From Streptomyces fagopyri (GTDB taxonomy: Bacteria; Actinomycetota; Actinomycetes; Streptomycetales; Streptomycetaceae): a stretch of 64,000 nt of DNA. The notes under the pieces are model-generated. The model was not told the DNA's origin. It was given only the letters and a program-made list of their open reading frames with translations, and made no database searches. Shown piece after piece: positions 8,217 to 16,671 of the stretch. Where the stretch lies: positions 3,844,001 to 3,908,000 of the forward strand of contig NZ_CP045643.1 of NCBI RefSeq assembly GCF_009498275.1, in the 5' to 3' direction. The first letter of the stretch is position 1, and the number at the start of each line of letters is the position of its first letter. The translations under genes were made by a program, and so were the position numbers.

Positions 8217-8996
8217 ATGACCGTGCCAGCACCGACAGACGACCCCGGCCCCGGCGACGCCTCCGAGGGCCCGGACAAGAGCCCGGACAAAGGCCCCGCC
8301 AAGAGCGAGCAGACCCGCGCCCTGATCCTGGAGACGGCTCTCCGGCTGTTCCAGGAACGGGGGTACGACAAGACGACCATGCGGGCCATCGCCCAGGAGG
8401 CCGGGGTCTCGGTCGGCAACGCGTACTACTACTTCGCCGGCAAGGAGCACCTGATCCAGGGCTTCTACGACCGGATCGGCGCCGAGCACCAGGTGGCGGT
8501 CCGGCCGGTCCTGGAGCGCGAGAAGGATCTGGAGGCGCGGATCGCGGGCGTGCTGAAGGCATGGCTGGACGTGGCGGAGCCGTACCACGAGTTCGCGGCG
8601 CAGTTCTTCAAGAACGCCGCCGATCCCGATAGCCCGCTCAGCCCCTTCTCGCCCGAGTCGACGGGACCGCGCGAGGAGTCCATCGCCCTGCACCGGAAGG
8701 TGCTCGCGGGGTCGAAGGCGAAGGTCCCCGAGGAGTTGCGGGACGTCCTGCCCGAGCTCATGTGGCTGTCGCAGATGGGGCTCGTCCTGTACTGGGTCTT
8801 CGACCGCACGGAGGGACGCGAGCGCAGCTACCGGCTCGCCGAGCGCGGCGCCCGGCTCACCACCCGGGGGGTGTCGCTGGCCCGCTTCCGGGTGCTGCGA
8901 CCGCTCGTCCACGAGGTGCACGAGCTGTTCACGGACTTCCTGCCGGGGATGACGAAAATGCTCCCGGACCCGGCCGTCAAGGGGCGGACCGAGTGA
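8217..8996 (+). CDS. TetR/AcrR family transcriptional regulator
   Basis: The 259-residue protein has a hydrophilic extension of about 35 residues, then the TetR helix-turn-helix (ILETALRLFQERGYDKTTMR, then the recognition helix VSVGNAYYYFAGKEHLIQ). The rest is an all-helical ligand/dimer domain. The ATG at 8217 was preferred to an in-frame GTG 33 bases upstream that lies inside the DCC gene. It is the last gene of a three-gene unit headed by two perfect palindromes of the kind TetR dimers bind, so autoregulation is likely. The ligand is unknown. Confidence 0.92.
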   Translation: MTVPAPTDDPGPGDASEGPDKSPDKGPAKSEQTRALILETALRLFQERGYDKTTMRAIAQEAGVSVGNAYYYFAGKEHLIQGFYDRIGAEHQVAVRPVLEREKDLEARIAGVLKAWLDVAEPYHEFAAQFFKNAADPDSPLSPFSPESTGPREESIALHRKVLAGSKAKVPEELRDVLPELMWLSQMGLVLYWVFDRTEGRERSYRLAERGARLTTRGVSLARFRVLRPLVHEVHELFTDFLPGMTKMLPDPAVKGRTE

Positions 8997-9146
8997 TCGC
9001 TGTCGGGTGAGATTGCGCGAACCGGACACCGGGGACCCCCCGCTCCACGGCGCCGTCCTCGGCACCGGCCCGCAGGAGGTACGTGATGTCCGCGGCGACC
9101 GTGAGGCCCATGTGATCGTCGACCGCGGGCACCGGCGTCCCCCGCG

Positions 9147-9290
9147 ATGGCCGAGCCCCGCGGGGACGAGTACGCGAGTCATCGCGTCCACGCCCCCGCG
9201 GAACTCGCCGCGCTGCCCGACCCGACCGGCGCCGGGGCCAGCCCGGACTTCGACGAGACCCTGAAGGCCGTTCGGTCCACGACTAGTTGA
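9147..9290 (+). pseudogene. Possible C-terminal remnant of a Uma2-like (DUF820) protein
   Basis: A 47-codon stretch reads AEPRGDEYASHRVHAPAELA and continues with a short Pro/Asp-rich end. This resembles the last strand region of Uma2-family restriction-endonuclease-like proteins, which are abundant in Streptomyces. The frame upstream does not continue the homology, and the 3' end overlaps the MMPL gene on the other strand. The rest of the 8997-9282 gap shows nothing convincing. This is a weak call resting on one short similarity. Confidence 0.25.
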
Positions 9291-11703
9291 CGGCGTCGAC
9301 CTCGTCCTCCGTCAACTCCACGTCGTGCACCAGCGGTTCGCCGCCCACGAGCACGTGACCGGCACGGGCGGTGTACGAGGGTGCGGTGGCCGCCAGCAGG
9401 TAGGTGCCCGGGGCCGGCACCGACACGATGTACGAGCCGTCGGCCAGTGACGTCACCCGGTCCAGCTGGCGCCCGCCCTTGGACAGCAGCGTCACCACCG
9501 CCCCGTCGAGGGGTTCGCCCGCCGCGTCGCGGACGAAGCCGTGGACGGCCGTCGCCCCTCCCTGCGCGGGCACCGGCACCGGCTCCGGCTCCTCCGCCGG
9601 TTCCACCGCCAGGTGCGGCAGCCGCTTGTCGAGCCCGGCCGGCAGCCACCAGTTGGAGTTGCCGAGTAGATGCATCGCGGCCGGCACCAGCGCCGTACGG
9701 AGGATGAACGCGTCGAGCGCGACCGCCGCCGCCAGACCGACGCCCGCCATCGCCGCCCCGGAGTCGCCGCTCAGGACGAAGGCCAGGAAGACGCAGACCA
9801 TGATCAGGGCGGCGGAGTTGATGACCCGACTGGTCTCCGCGAGACCGACCCGGACCGCCCGCGCGTTGTCCCTGGTGTGCACCCACTCCTCGTGCATCCG
9901 GCTCACCAGGAACACCTGGTAGTCCATGGACAGGCCGAAGAGCAGCGAGAGCATGATGACGGGCAGGAAGGCGTTGATCGGCCCCTGTTTGCCGAGGCCC
10001 AGCAGGTCCAGGCCCCAGCCCCACTGGAAGATCGCGACGAGCACACCGAAGGACGCGGCGGCCGCGATCAGGTTCATCACGGCGGCCGTGAGCGGCACCA
10101 CCAGGGAGCGGAAGGCGACCATCAGGAGCAGGAAGCCGAGGCCGATGATGGTGGCGACGAAGAGCGGGAGGCGGTCACCGGTCACGGTCGAGAAGTCCTT
10201 GGAGATCGCCGTCACACCGCCCACGTGGGCCTGGACGCCGGAGTCCGGGATCGCCTTGTCGCGCAGGGCGTCGATGAGCTGGTCGGTCTTCTCGGACTGC
10301 GGCGAGGTGGTCGGCACGACCTGGATCACCGTGACGCCCCCGGCGGGCGGGAGCGCGGCGACCCGGGCGACACCGTCGGTCGCGCGGATGCCCCGCACGA
10401 GCGCGTCCGTGTCGCCGCCGGACGACACCACTTGCAACGGACCGTTGAAGCCGGGCCCGAAGCCCTCCGCGAGCAGGTCGTACGCCTTCCTCGTCGTCGT
10501 GCTCGCGTCGTCGTTGCCCTGGTCGGTGGCACCGAGCCGCAGTGACAGCACGGGCAGCGCGAGTACGGCCATGACGGCCACGGCGATCACCGCGATCGTG
10601 CGCGGACGCTTCTGCACGCCCGCCGACCAGCGCGCGGCCGGACCGCTCGCGGACTCCGGCTCACGCCCTCCCTCGGCGGCCAGCTTGCGCCGCTGGCGGC
10701 GGCTGAGCACCCGCGGACCGAGGAAGCCGAGCAGCGCCGGCAGCAGCGTGACCGCCGCGACCACGCTGAAGACGACCGTCAGCGAGGTGCCGATGACCAC
10801 GCCGTCCAGGAAACGCAGGTTGGTCACCAGCATCCCGGCGAGCGCGATGCACACCGTGCCGCCCGCGAACAGCACCGCCCGTCCCGAGGTGTTGAGCGCC
10901 GTGGCCGCCGACTCCTCGGGATCCAGACCGCGCAGGATGCCGCGCCGGTGCCGGGTGACGATGAACAGCGCGTAGTCGATGCCGACGCCGAGTCCGATCA
11001 GGGTGGCGAGCAGCGGAGCCAGATCGGGCACGTCCGTGACATGACTGATCAGCTGCGTGGAGAAGAGCCCGGTGCCCACGCCGAAGATCGCGATGCCGAT
11101 CGGGAGCAGCATCGCGAAGAGCGAGCCGAAGGCGAGGAAGAGGACGACGGCCGCGGCGAGGATGCCGATCATCTCGGCGAGCCCGGTGGGCGGTTCCTGG
11201 ACCCGCTGGATCGCCTGGCCGCCCAGGGCCACCCGCAGACCGGCGCGTTCGGCGCCCTGCGCCGTGTCGACGACGTTCTGCACCAGTTCCTTGGGGACGG
11301 CGTTGGCCTGCTCGGCGAAGGTGACCTGGGCGTAGGCGATCCGCCCGTCCTCGCTGATCTGCGCCGCGCCCTGCGCGCCCGAGTACGGGCTGGTGACGCC
11401 GCCCACCCCCTTCATCCCGCCGATCCTGTCGAGCACCGGCTGGATCCGGGAGCGTACGGCCTGGTCCCGGACCGTACCCGCGTCGACCTTCCACACCACC
11501 GTGTCGGTGTCGCCCGCGCGGTCCGGGAAGGCCTTCTCCATCAGGTCGTACGCGCGCTTGGAGTCCGTGTCGGGCAGGGAGAACACGTTCGCGTAGTCCG
11601 TGCCCGCGGTGGACGCCGCGGTCCCCAGTCCGAGCAGCGCCCCCACCCACAACAACAGGACCACCAGCCGGTGCCGATAGCACCACCGTGCCAATGTCGC
11701 CAC
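9283..11703 (-). CDS. MMPL/RND-family transporter with C-terminal carboxypeptidase-regulatory-like domain
   Basis: The 806-residue membrane protein has two MMPL repeats, each with one helix, a large outer loop and five more helices (LIGLGVGIDYALFIVTRHRR in the first, LLFGLSMDYQVFLVSRMHEE in the second). Members export lipids or drugs using the proton gradient. After the last helix, residues about 725-800 form a beta-rich domain (GEPLDGAVVTLLSKGG, LADGSYIVSVPAPGTYLL) like the carboxypeptidase regulatory fold, an unusual addition. The GTG at 11703 has AAGGAG eight bases upstream; the TTG at 11709 is too close to it. It is divergent from a two-component system that may control it. Confidence 0.93.
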   Translation of the reverse strand: MATLARWCYRHRLVVLLLWVGALLGLGTAASTAGTDYANVFSLPDTDSKRAYDLMEKAFPDRAGDTDTVVWKVDAGTVRDQAVRSRIQPVLDRIGGMKGVGGVTSPYSGAQGAAQISEDGRIAYAQVTFAEQANAVPKELVQNVVDTAQGAERAGLRVALGGQAIQRVQEPPTGLAEMIGILAAAVVLFLAFGSLFAMLLPIGIAIFGVGTGLFSTQLISHVTDVPDLAPLLATLIGLGVGIDYALFIVTRHRRGILRGLDPEESAATALNTSGRAVLFAGGTVCIALAGMLVTNLRFLDGVVIGTSLTVVFSVVAAVTLLPALLGFLGPRVLSRRQRRKLAAEGGREPESASGPAARWSAGVQKRPRTIAVIAVAVMAVLALPVLSLRLGATDQGNDDASTTTRKAYDLLAEGFGPGFNGPLQVVSSGGDTDALVRGIRATDGVARVAALPPAGGVTVIQVVPTTSPQSEKTDQLIDALRDKAIPDSGVQAHVGGVTAISKDFSTVTGDRLPLFVATIIGLGFLLLMVAFRSLVVPLTAAVMNLIAAAASFGVLVAIFQWGWGLDLLGLGKQGPINAFLPVIMLSLLFGLSMDYQVFLVSRMHEEWVHTRDNARAVRVGLAETSRVINSAALIMVCVFLAFVLSGDSGAAMAGVGLAAAVALDAFILRTALVPAAMHLLGNSNWWLPAGLDKRLPHLAVEPAEEPEPVPVPAQGGATAVHGFVRDAAGEPLDGAVVTLLSKGGRQLDRVTSLADGSYIVSVPAPGTYLLAATAPSYTARAGHVLVGGEPLVHDVELTEDEVDAVN

Positions 11704-11857
11704 GCTCAACTCTCCTTAGTCGGTCGGCCGGTCCCCCAGGTCCTGGAAGAACCATCGACCGGCGCGCTCGCGCGTTGAACGACCTGCCCATGACTCTCAA
11801 GGAACTCCAAGGCGGGAGCAGCCCCCCTCGCGGGACGGGCGTGCGGATACTGGGGGC

Positions 11858-12547
11858 ATGACCGCTCAAGAGGGGGCCACCGTCCTCGTCGTCGAGGACG
11901 AGCCGAGCATCGCTGACGTCCTGGCCATCGCCCTGCGCTACCACCGCTTCGAGGTCATGACCGCGGGTACCGTCCGCCGCGCGCTCACGCTGGCCGAGCG
12001 CACCCGGCCCGACGCGGTCCTGCTCGACGTGATGCTGCCGGACGGCGACGGCCGGGCCCTCGGCCGTGAACTGCGCCTGCGGCAACCGGACCTGGCGGTC
12101 GTCTTCCTCACCGCCCGGGACGCGCCCGCGGAGATCGTGGGCGCGCTCGGCTTCGGCGACGACTACATCACCAAGCCGTTCAACATCGACGAGGTCGTCG
12201 CCCGTATCACCGCCGTCCTGCGCCGCACCCGGCACGCCGACGTCCTGCCGCAGCGCCCGCCGCTGCGCTACGGCGAACTGGAACTGGACGAGACGACGTA
12301 CTCCGTGCACCGCGGCGAGCGGACCGTGGAACTCACCCCGACCGAGTACGCGCTGCTGCGCTTCCTGGTCCGCAACGGCGGCCGGATCGTGCCCAAGGAA
12401 CAACTCCTGCGGCACGTGTGGCAGTACGAGCATCCGGCCGAGTCGACCGTCGTGGAGACCTACATCAGCTATCTGCGGCGCAAGCTCGAACCGCTCGGAC
12501 CGCCGGTCATCCAGACCCGGCGGGGAGTCGGGTACGGGCTCGCATGA
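11858..12547 (+). CDS. OmpR-family response regulator
   Basis: The 229-residue protein has a receiver domain with the acidic pocket (VVEDEPS), the phosphoacceptor Asp57 (LLDVMLPDGDG) and Lys106 (YITKPF). It is followed by a winged-helix DNA-binding domain (ELTPTEYALLRFLVRNGG, then YISYLRRKLE). Its stop overlaps the histidine kinase start in an ATGA, so the pair is coupled. The MMPL exporter is transcribed divergently from the same 154-base gap and is a plausible target. The signal is unknown. Confidence 0.95.
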   Translation: MTAQEGATVLVVEDEPSIADVLAIALRYHRFEVMTAGTVRRALTLAERTRPDAVLLDVMLPDGDGRALGRELRLRQPDLAVVFLTARDAPAEIVGALGFGDDYITKPFNIDEVVARITAVLRRTRHADVLPQRPPLRYGELELDETTYSVHRGERTVELTPTEYALLRFLVRNGGRIVPKEQLLRHVWQYEHPAESTVVETYISYLRRKLEPLGPPVIQTRRGVGYGLA

Positions 12548-14016
12548 GGCTCCCGGACCGTCTCCTCCCCGCCCGGATGGGCATCCGGCCCCCGCGGCGC
12601 CGCCACCACGGCATCCACTCGCTGCGCGGCCAGCTGACGCTCGCCAACGTGGCACTGCTGGCCCTGGGCATCGTCGTCGCGACCGCCGTCAGCCTGATGG
12701 GCATGCGGCACTATCTCCTCGACCAGGTCGACGCCCAGCTGGTCAAGACACGTGACTCGCTGACCGGTTCACAGCTCACCCTCCACCAGATCGACTCGCT
12801 GACCACACTGGCCTTCGTCCGCAACCACCTGACCCCCGCCACGGACGGCTCCCCGCAGCCCGGCTCGATCTTCGCGGCGCTGGACGACGACGGGCGGGCG
12901 CTGAGCATCGGCGGGTTCAAGCCGACCGGCACCCAGCGTGCGCTGATCGCCGCGGTGGACGACCCGCGCGCCCTCGTCCGGGACAGGGCGCTGCACGACG
13001 TCACCGTGCACGGCGCCGCCTACCGTACGACCGGGGCGCGGCTCGCCGACGGCACCTATGTGCTGCTCGCGGCCTCCACCGACGCGCTCCACAAGGGCAT
13101 AGCCAAGGCCCTGCGGCTCGATCTCGCCGTGGGGACGCTGCTGTTGACGCTGCTCGCGGTGCTGACCATGCTCAGCGTGAGCCGTCGGCTGCGGCCGCTG
13201 GAGGACATGGTGGAGACGTCGTCGGCGATCGCCGAGGGCGACCTGACCCGCCGCGTGCCCTCCAGCCATCATCCGACCCAGGAGGTCGAACAGCTGCGGC
13301 TGGCCCTCAACTCCATGCTCCAGCAGGTGGAGTCGGCCTACCGGACGCGTGAGCGCAGCGCCGCCCAGCTGCGGCGGTTCGTCGGGGACGCGTCGCACGA
13401 GCTGCGCACCCCGCTGTCCGCGATCCGCGGCTACCTCCAGCTGTACGACAAGGGGATGCTGAGCGAGCCGGCCGAGCGCCGGCGGGCCTGGGACCGGATG
13501 AACGCCGAGGCCGACCGGATGGGGCGGCTGGTGGACGAGCTGCTCACCCTGGCCCGGCTCGACCAGCGGCCCGAGCTGCGGTTCAGGAACGTCGACCTGA
13601 GCCGGCTGGTACGGGACGCCGCCGAGGATCTGCGCGCCCAGCAGCCGGGACGGCCGGTGACCGTGGGCGCCGACGGCACCCTGCTGGTGCACGCCGACGA
13701 ATCGGGGCTGCGCCAGGTTCTGGGCAACCTGGTGGCCAACGTCCGTACGCACACGCCGGCCGAGGTGCCGGTGCGGCTCGGTCTGGAGCGTGCGGACGGG
13801 GTCGTACGGCTGTGTGTCACGGACCGGGGTCCGGGGCTCGCCGAGGAGGACGCGGCGCGTATCTTCGACCGGTTCTTCCGGGCGGGCGGCGGTGCGGGCA
13901 GCGGACTGGGGATGGCGATCGTGCAGGGGGTGGTGACGGCTCACGGGGGTGATGTGGCGGTACGGACCGCGCCGGGCGAGGGTCTCGCCGTGACCGTGAC
14001 GCTGCCGGTGCGCTGA
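12544..14016 (+). CDS. Sensor histidine kinase
   Basis: The 490-residue membrane kinase has transmembrane helices at about residues 32-52 and 193-212, enclosing a 140-residue outer sensor domain. A HAMP segment follows (RRLRPLEDMVETSSAIAEGD), then the H-box with His285 (GDASHELRTPLSAIRGY), an N-box (VLGNLVANVRTH), and the DRGPGL and GSGLGMAIVQG nucleotide motifs. It should autophosphorylate and pass the phosphate to the regulator encoded immediately upstream. The sensed signal is not evident. Confidence 0.95.
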   Translation: MRLPDRLLPARMGIRPPRRRHHGIHSLRGQLTLANVALLALGIVVATAVSLMGMRHYLLDQVDAQLVKTRDSLTGSQLTLHQIDSLTTLAFVRNHLTPATDGSPQPGSIFAALDDDGRALSIGGFKPTGTQRALIAAVDDPRALVRDRALHDVTVHGAAYRTTGARLADGTYVLLAASTDALHKGIAKALRLDLAVGTLLLTLLAVLTMLSVSRRLRPLEDMVETSSAIAEGDLTRRVPSSHHPTQEVEQLRLALNSMLQQVESAYRTRERSAAQLRRFVGDASHELRTPLSAIRGYLQLYDKGMLSEPAERRRAWDRMNAEADRMGRLVDELLTLARLDQRPELRFRNVDLSRLVRDAAEDLRAQQPGRPVTVGADGTLLVHADESGLRQVLGNLVANVRTHTPAEVPVRLGLERADGVVRLCVTDRGPGLAEEDAARIFDRFFRAGGGAGSGLGMAIVQGVVTAHGGDVAVRTAPGEGLAVTVTLPVR

Positions 14017-14020
14017 CCTG

Positions 14021-14074
14021 CTTGAACATATGCGGTGTTGCCCTTGAACATAAGCAGACCTGGGGTGTTGAACA
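14021..14074. promoter_or_regulatory. Three TTGAACA direct repeats upstream of the LTA-synthase-like gene
   Basis: CTTGAACATATGC at 14021, CTTGAACATAAGC at 14043 and TTGAACA at 14068 are in the same orientation, 22 and about 24 bases apart, so close to two helical turns. They lie between the kinase stop and the TTG at 14172. The half-site equals one arm of the palindromes at 7217 and 7262. Read on the other strand, the spacing also resembles PhoP direct-repeat units, although the match to that consensus is only partial. Confidence 0.45.
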
Positions 14075-14171
14075 CGGCCCGGCGTGGTGCCGTACACAGA
14101 AGCAGGCGGCCCGGCCCAGTCGGCCCGGTCCGCCACGCCACCACCGGGCTTCGCACGGAAGGACCTTCGGG

Positions 14172-16565
14172 TTGTCGTTCAACACGAGCTCTCGACAGTT
14201 GCCGGACACGGACGAGACGCCCGACGAGGCGCGCCCGCGGGAGACCCGGACGCCGGACGCGCCCGCGCCGACGTCCCCGGAGACCACCGCCCCCGCGACG
14301 CCCGCCGGACCGGCCGGGGCAGCCGCCCCCGCCGGAGCCGACGTGCCGGCCGACTCCCCGACGCCGACGGAACCCACCGGCCACGTCGGGGCCACCGAGC
14401 AGACCGCGGCAGCCGCCGACTCCCCTGAACCGGTCGCTCCCGCCGACTCCCCCGCGGCCGCGGCCCCCACCGACTCGCCCGAGCCCGCGAAGGCCGTCAC
14501 GCTCACCGGCTCCCCGGCGTCCGGTTCGGCCGCCGGGCAGACGGAACCCTCCGGCTCCCCCGCGGACGCGACCACCGCCGGGGCCTCCGACTCCCCCGCG
14601 TCTGCCGCACCCCCTGCCCCCACGGACTCCCCCGAGTCCGCCACGGTCACCGGCGCCTGCGAACCCGTCTCTTCCCCCGAGGCGCCGGAGGCCACCGAGT
14701 CGCCCGCGGACGCCCAGGCCCCTGCTTCCGCCGGCTCCTCCGAGCCCGCCGAAGCGGCCGGACCCGTCGAGGCCGCCGAAGCGGACCGACCCGCTGAGGT
14801 CGCCGGGCCCGCGGAGCCCGGCACTCCTGGTGCCTCCGCCGAACCCGAGGCCTCCGCCGGACCAGGCGCCTCCGGAGGCGACGTCGTTCCCGGGGTGGCG
14901 CCGGTCAAGGGGCGGTGGCGGCGGTGGCGGGCGAAGTACCCGGTCGCCGCGCGGGTCCTGGCCTGGACCACCACCGGCCTCGCCGCCGTGCTCGTACTGT
15001 TCGCGCTGCTCATGCCGAACAGCAGCGCCGGTTTCCGGCCCGGCGAGTTCGTGCGCATCCCGGTCGAAGCGATCTTCGGCGCGGCCGTGCTGATCGTCCT
15101 GCCCCGCAGGCCCCGGCTGGTGGTGGCGGCGGTCGCCGGACTGATACTCGGCGTGCTGACCGTCCTGAACCTCCTCGACATCGGCTTCACCGAATACCTC
15201 GGGCGGGGGTTCAACCTCGTCCTCGACTGGTCGCTCTTCTCCGACGCGTACTCCTATCTCCAGGACACGATGGGCAAGCAGGCCACGCTCGGCATCGCCG
15301 TCGCCCTCGTGCTGCTCGTGATCGTCCTGCTCGCCGTCATGTCGCTGGCGGTCGTCCGGCTCGCCGGCCTGCTGTCCCGGCACACCGCGACGGCCACCCG
15401 CTCGACCCTGGTGCTCGGCACCGTCTGGATCGCCTGCGCGGCGCTCGGCGTGCAGGTCACCGGCGTGCCGGTCGCCTCGGACCGCACGGCGAAGTCCGTC
15501 GAGGACCGCACCAAGCGGGTGCAGGCGACCCTGCGGGACGAGGCGGCGTTCGCCAAGTTCGCGAAGAAGGACGCCTTCGCGAACACCCCGCCGGACCAGC
15601 TCCTGACGGACCTGCGCGGCAAGGACATGATGATCACCTTCATCGAGAGCTACGGCCGCAGCGCGATCGAGGACCCGGTCATGGCACCGGGGGTGGACGC
15701 GACGCTCACCGCCGAGAACCAGAAGCTGGTCAAGGCCGGGTTCGCGGCGAAGAGCGGCTGGCTGACCTCGGCGACGTACGGCGGAAGCAGCTGGCTGGGA
15801 CACTCCACCTTCCTGTCGGGCCTGTGGATCAGCAACCAGCAGCGGTACCGCACCGTCACCGCGGGCGACCACCTGACCCTCACCAAGGCCTTCAAGAAGT
15901 CGGGCGGCTGGGACACCGTCGGTGTCATGCCGGGCGTCCAGAAGGCCTGGCCCGAGTCCAAGTTCTACGGACTCGACAAGGTCTACGACTCCCACAAACT
16001 CGGGTACAAGGGACCGAAGTTCAGCTGGTCGACGATGCCCGACCAGTACGCCCTGACCGCGTTCGAGCGCCTGGTGCACGGCAAGAAGCACGACAAGCCC
16101 CTGATGTCGGAGATCATCCTGACCTCCAGCCATCAGCCCTGGGCTCCGATCCCCGAGCTGGTCCCGCAGGACCAGGTCGGCGACGGCTCGATCTACGACT
16201 CGATCGAGAAGGCGGGCAAGAAGCCCGCCGACATCATCACCGACTCCACCAAGTCGAAGCAGGAGTACGGCAAGTCCGTCCAGTACTCGGTGTCGAGCCT
16301 CATCAACTACCTGGTGAAGTACGGCGACAAGAACACCGTGCTGATCTTCCTCGGTGACCACCAGCCCATCGCCCGGGTCAGCGGCAACCACGCCAGCCGT
16401 GACGTGCCGGTCTCGATCGTCGCCAAGGACCCGAAGGTCCTGGACAAGATCGCCGACTGGGGGTGGACGGACGGTCTGCAGCCCGAGCACAACGCCCCGG
16501 TCTGGAAGATGAGTTCCTTCCGCGACCGCTTCATGACGGCGTACGGCTCGACTCCGGCGCCGTGA
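14172..16565 (+). CDS. Lipoteichoic-acid-synthase-like membrane phosphotransferase (sulfatase fold)
   Basis: The 797-residue protein has four parts: a 230-residue Pro/Ala/Ser/Glu-rich soluble N-terminus, a basic segment (KGRWRRWRAKYPVAAR), about five transmembrane helices, and an outer sulfatase/alkaline-phosphatase-fold domain starting near MMITFIESYGRSAIED. Metal-site motifs include the Glu/Ser of FIESYGRS, a Ser-rich nucleophile loop (YGGSSWLGHSTFLSG) and LGDHQPIARV. LTA synthase and related enzymes move phosphoglycerol groups onto wall polymers, and such a role is inferred here. The TTG start follows GGAAGGA; the upstream frame to 14022 is rejected. It could equally be annotated simply as a sulfatase. 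Confidence 0.85.
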   Translation: MSFNTSSRQLPDTDETPDEARPRETRTPDAPAPTSPETTAPATPAGPAGAAAPAGADVPADSPTPTEPTGHVGATEQTAAAADSPEPVAPADSPAAAAPTDSPEPAKAVTLTGSPASGSAAGQTEPSGSPADATTAGASDSPASAAPPAPTDSPESATVTGACEPVSSPEAPEATESPADAQAPASAGSSEPAEAAGPVEAAEADRPAEVAGPAEPGTPGASAEPEASAGPGASGGDVVPGVAPVKGRWRRWRAKYPVAARVLAWTTTGLAAVLVLFALLMPNSSAGFRPGEFVRIPVEAIFGAAVLIVLPRRPRLVVAAVAGLILGVLTVLNLLDIGFTEYLGRGFNLVLDWSLFSDAYSYLQDTMGKQATLGIAVALVLLVIVLLAVMSLAVVRLAGLLSRHTATATRSTLVLGTVWIACAALGVQVTGVPVASDRTAKSVEDRTKRVQATLRDEAAFAKFAKKDAFANTPPDQLLTDLRGKDMMITFIESYGRSAIEDPVMAPGVDATLTAENQKLVKAGFAAKSGWLTSATYGGSSWLGHSTFLSGLWISNQQRYRTVTAGDHLTLTKAFKKSGGWDTVGVMPGVQKAWPESKFYGLDKVYDSHKLGYKGPKFSWSTMPDQYALTAFERLVHGKKHDKPLMSEIILTSSHQPWAPIPELVPQDQVGDGSIYDSIEKAGKKPADIITDSTKSKQEYGKSVQYSVSSLINYLVKYGDKNTVLIFLGDHQPIARVSGNHASRDVPVSIVAKDPKVLDKIADWGWTDGLQPEHNAPVWKMSSFRDRFMTAYGSTPAP

Positions 16566-16611
16566 GCGACCCGGCGCCCTGAGCGGCCCGGCGCCGTCCG
16601 ACGGGAGCAGC

Positions 16612-16640
16612 GGGTCCCGGCCGTGACACGGCCGGTACCC
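16612..16640. terminator. Bidirectional hairpin between convergent genes
   Basis: CCGGCCGTG and CACGGCCGG form a perfect stem around a single base, extended by GGGT/ACCC with one mismatch. It lies in the 106-base gap between the convergent LTA-synthase-like and metallophosphoesterase genes. Confidence 0.65.
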
Positions 16641-16671
16641 CGTCCCGGCGGCGGCGCCGGACCGCCGTCGC

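Noticed and set aside
8975..9146. Short minus-strand frame reading DHMGLTVAADITYLLRAGAE
   Set aside because: Composition looks coding-like, but no start signal, no recognised family and overlap with the TetR 3' end make it too weak to list as a gene.
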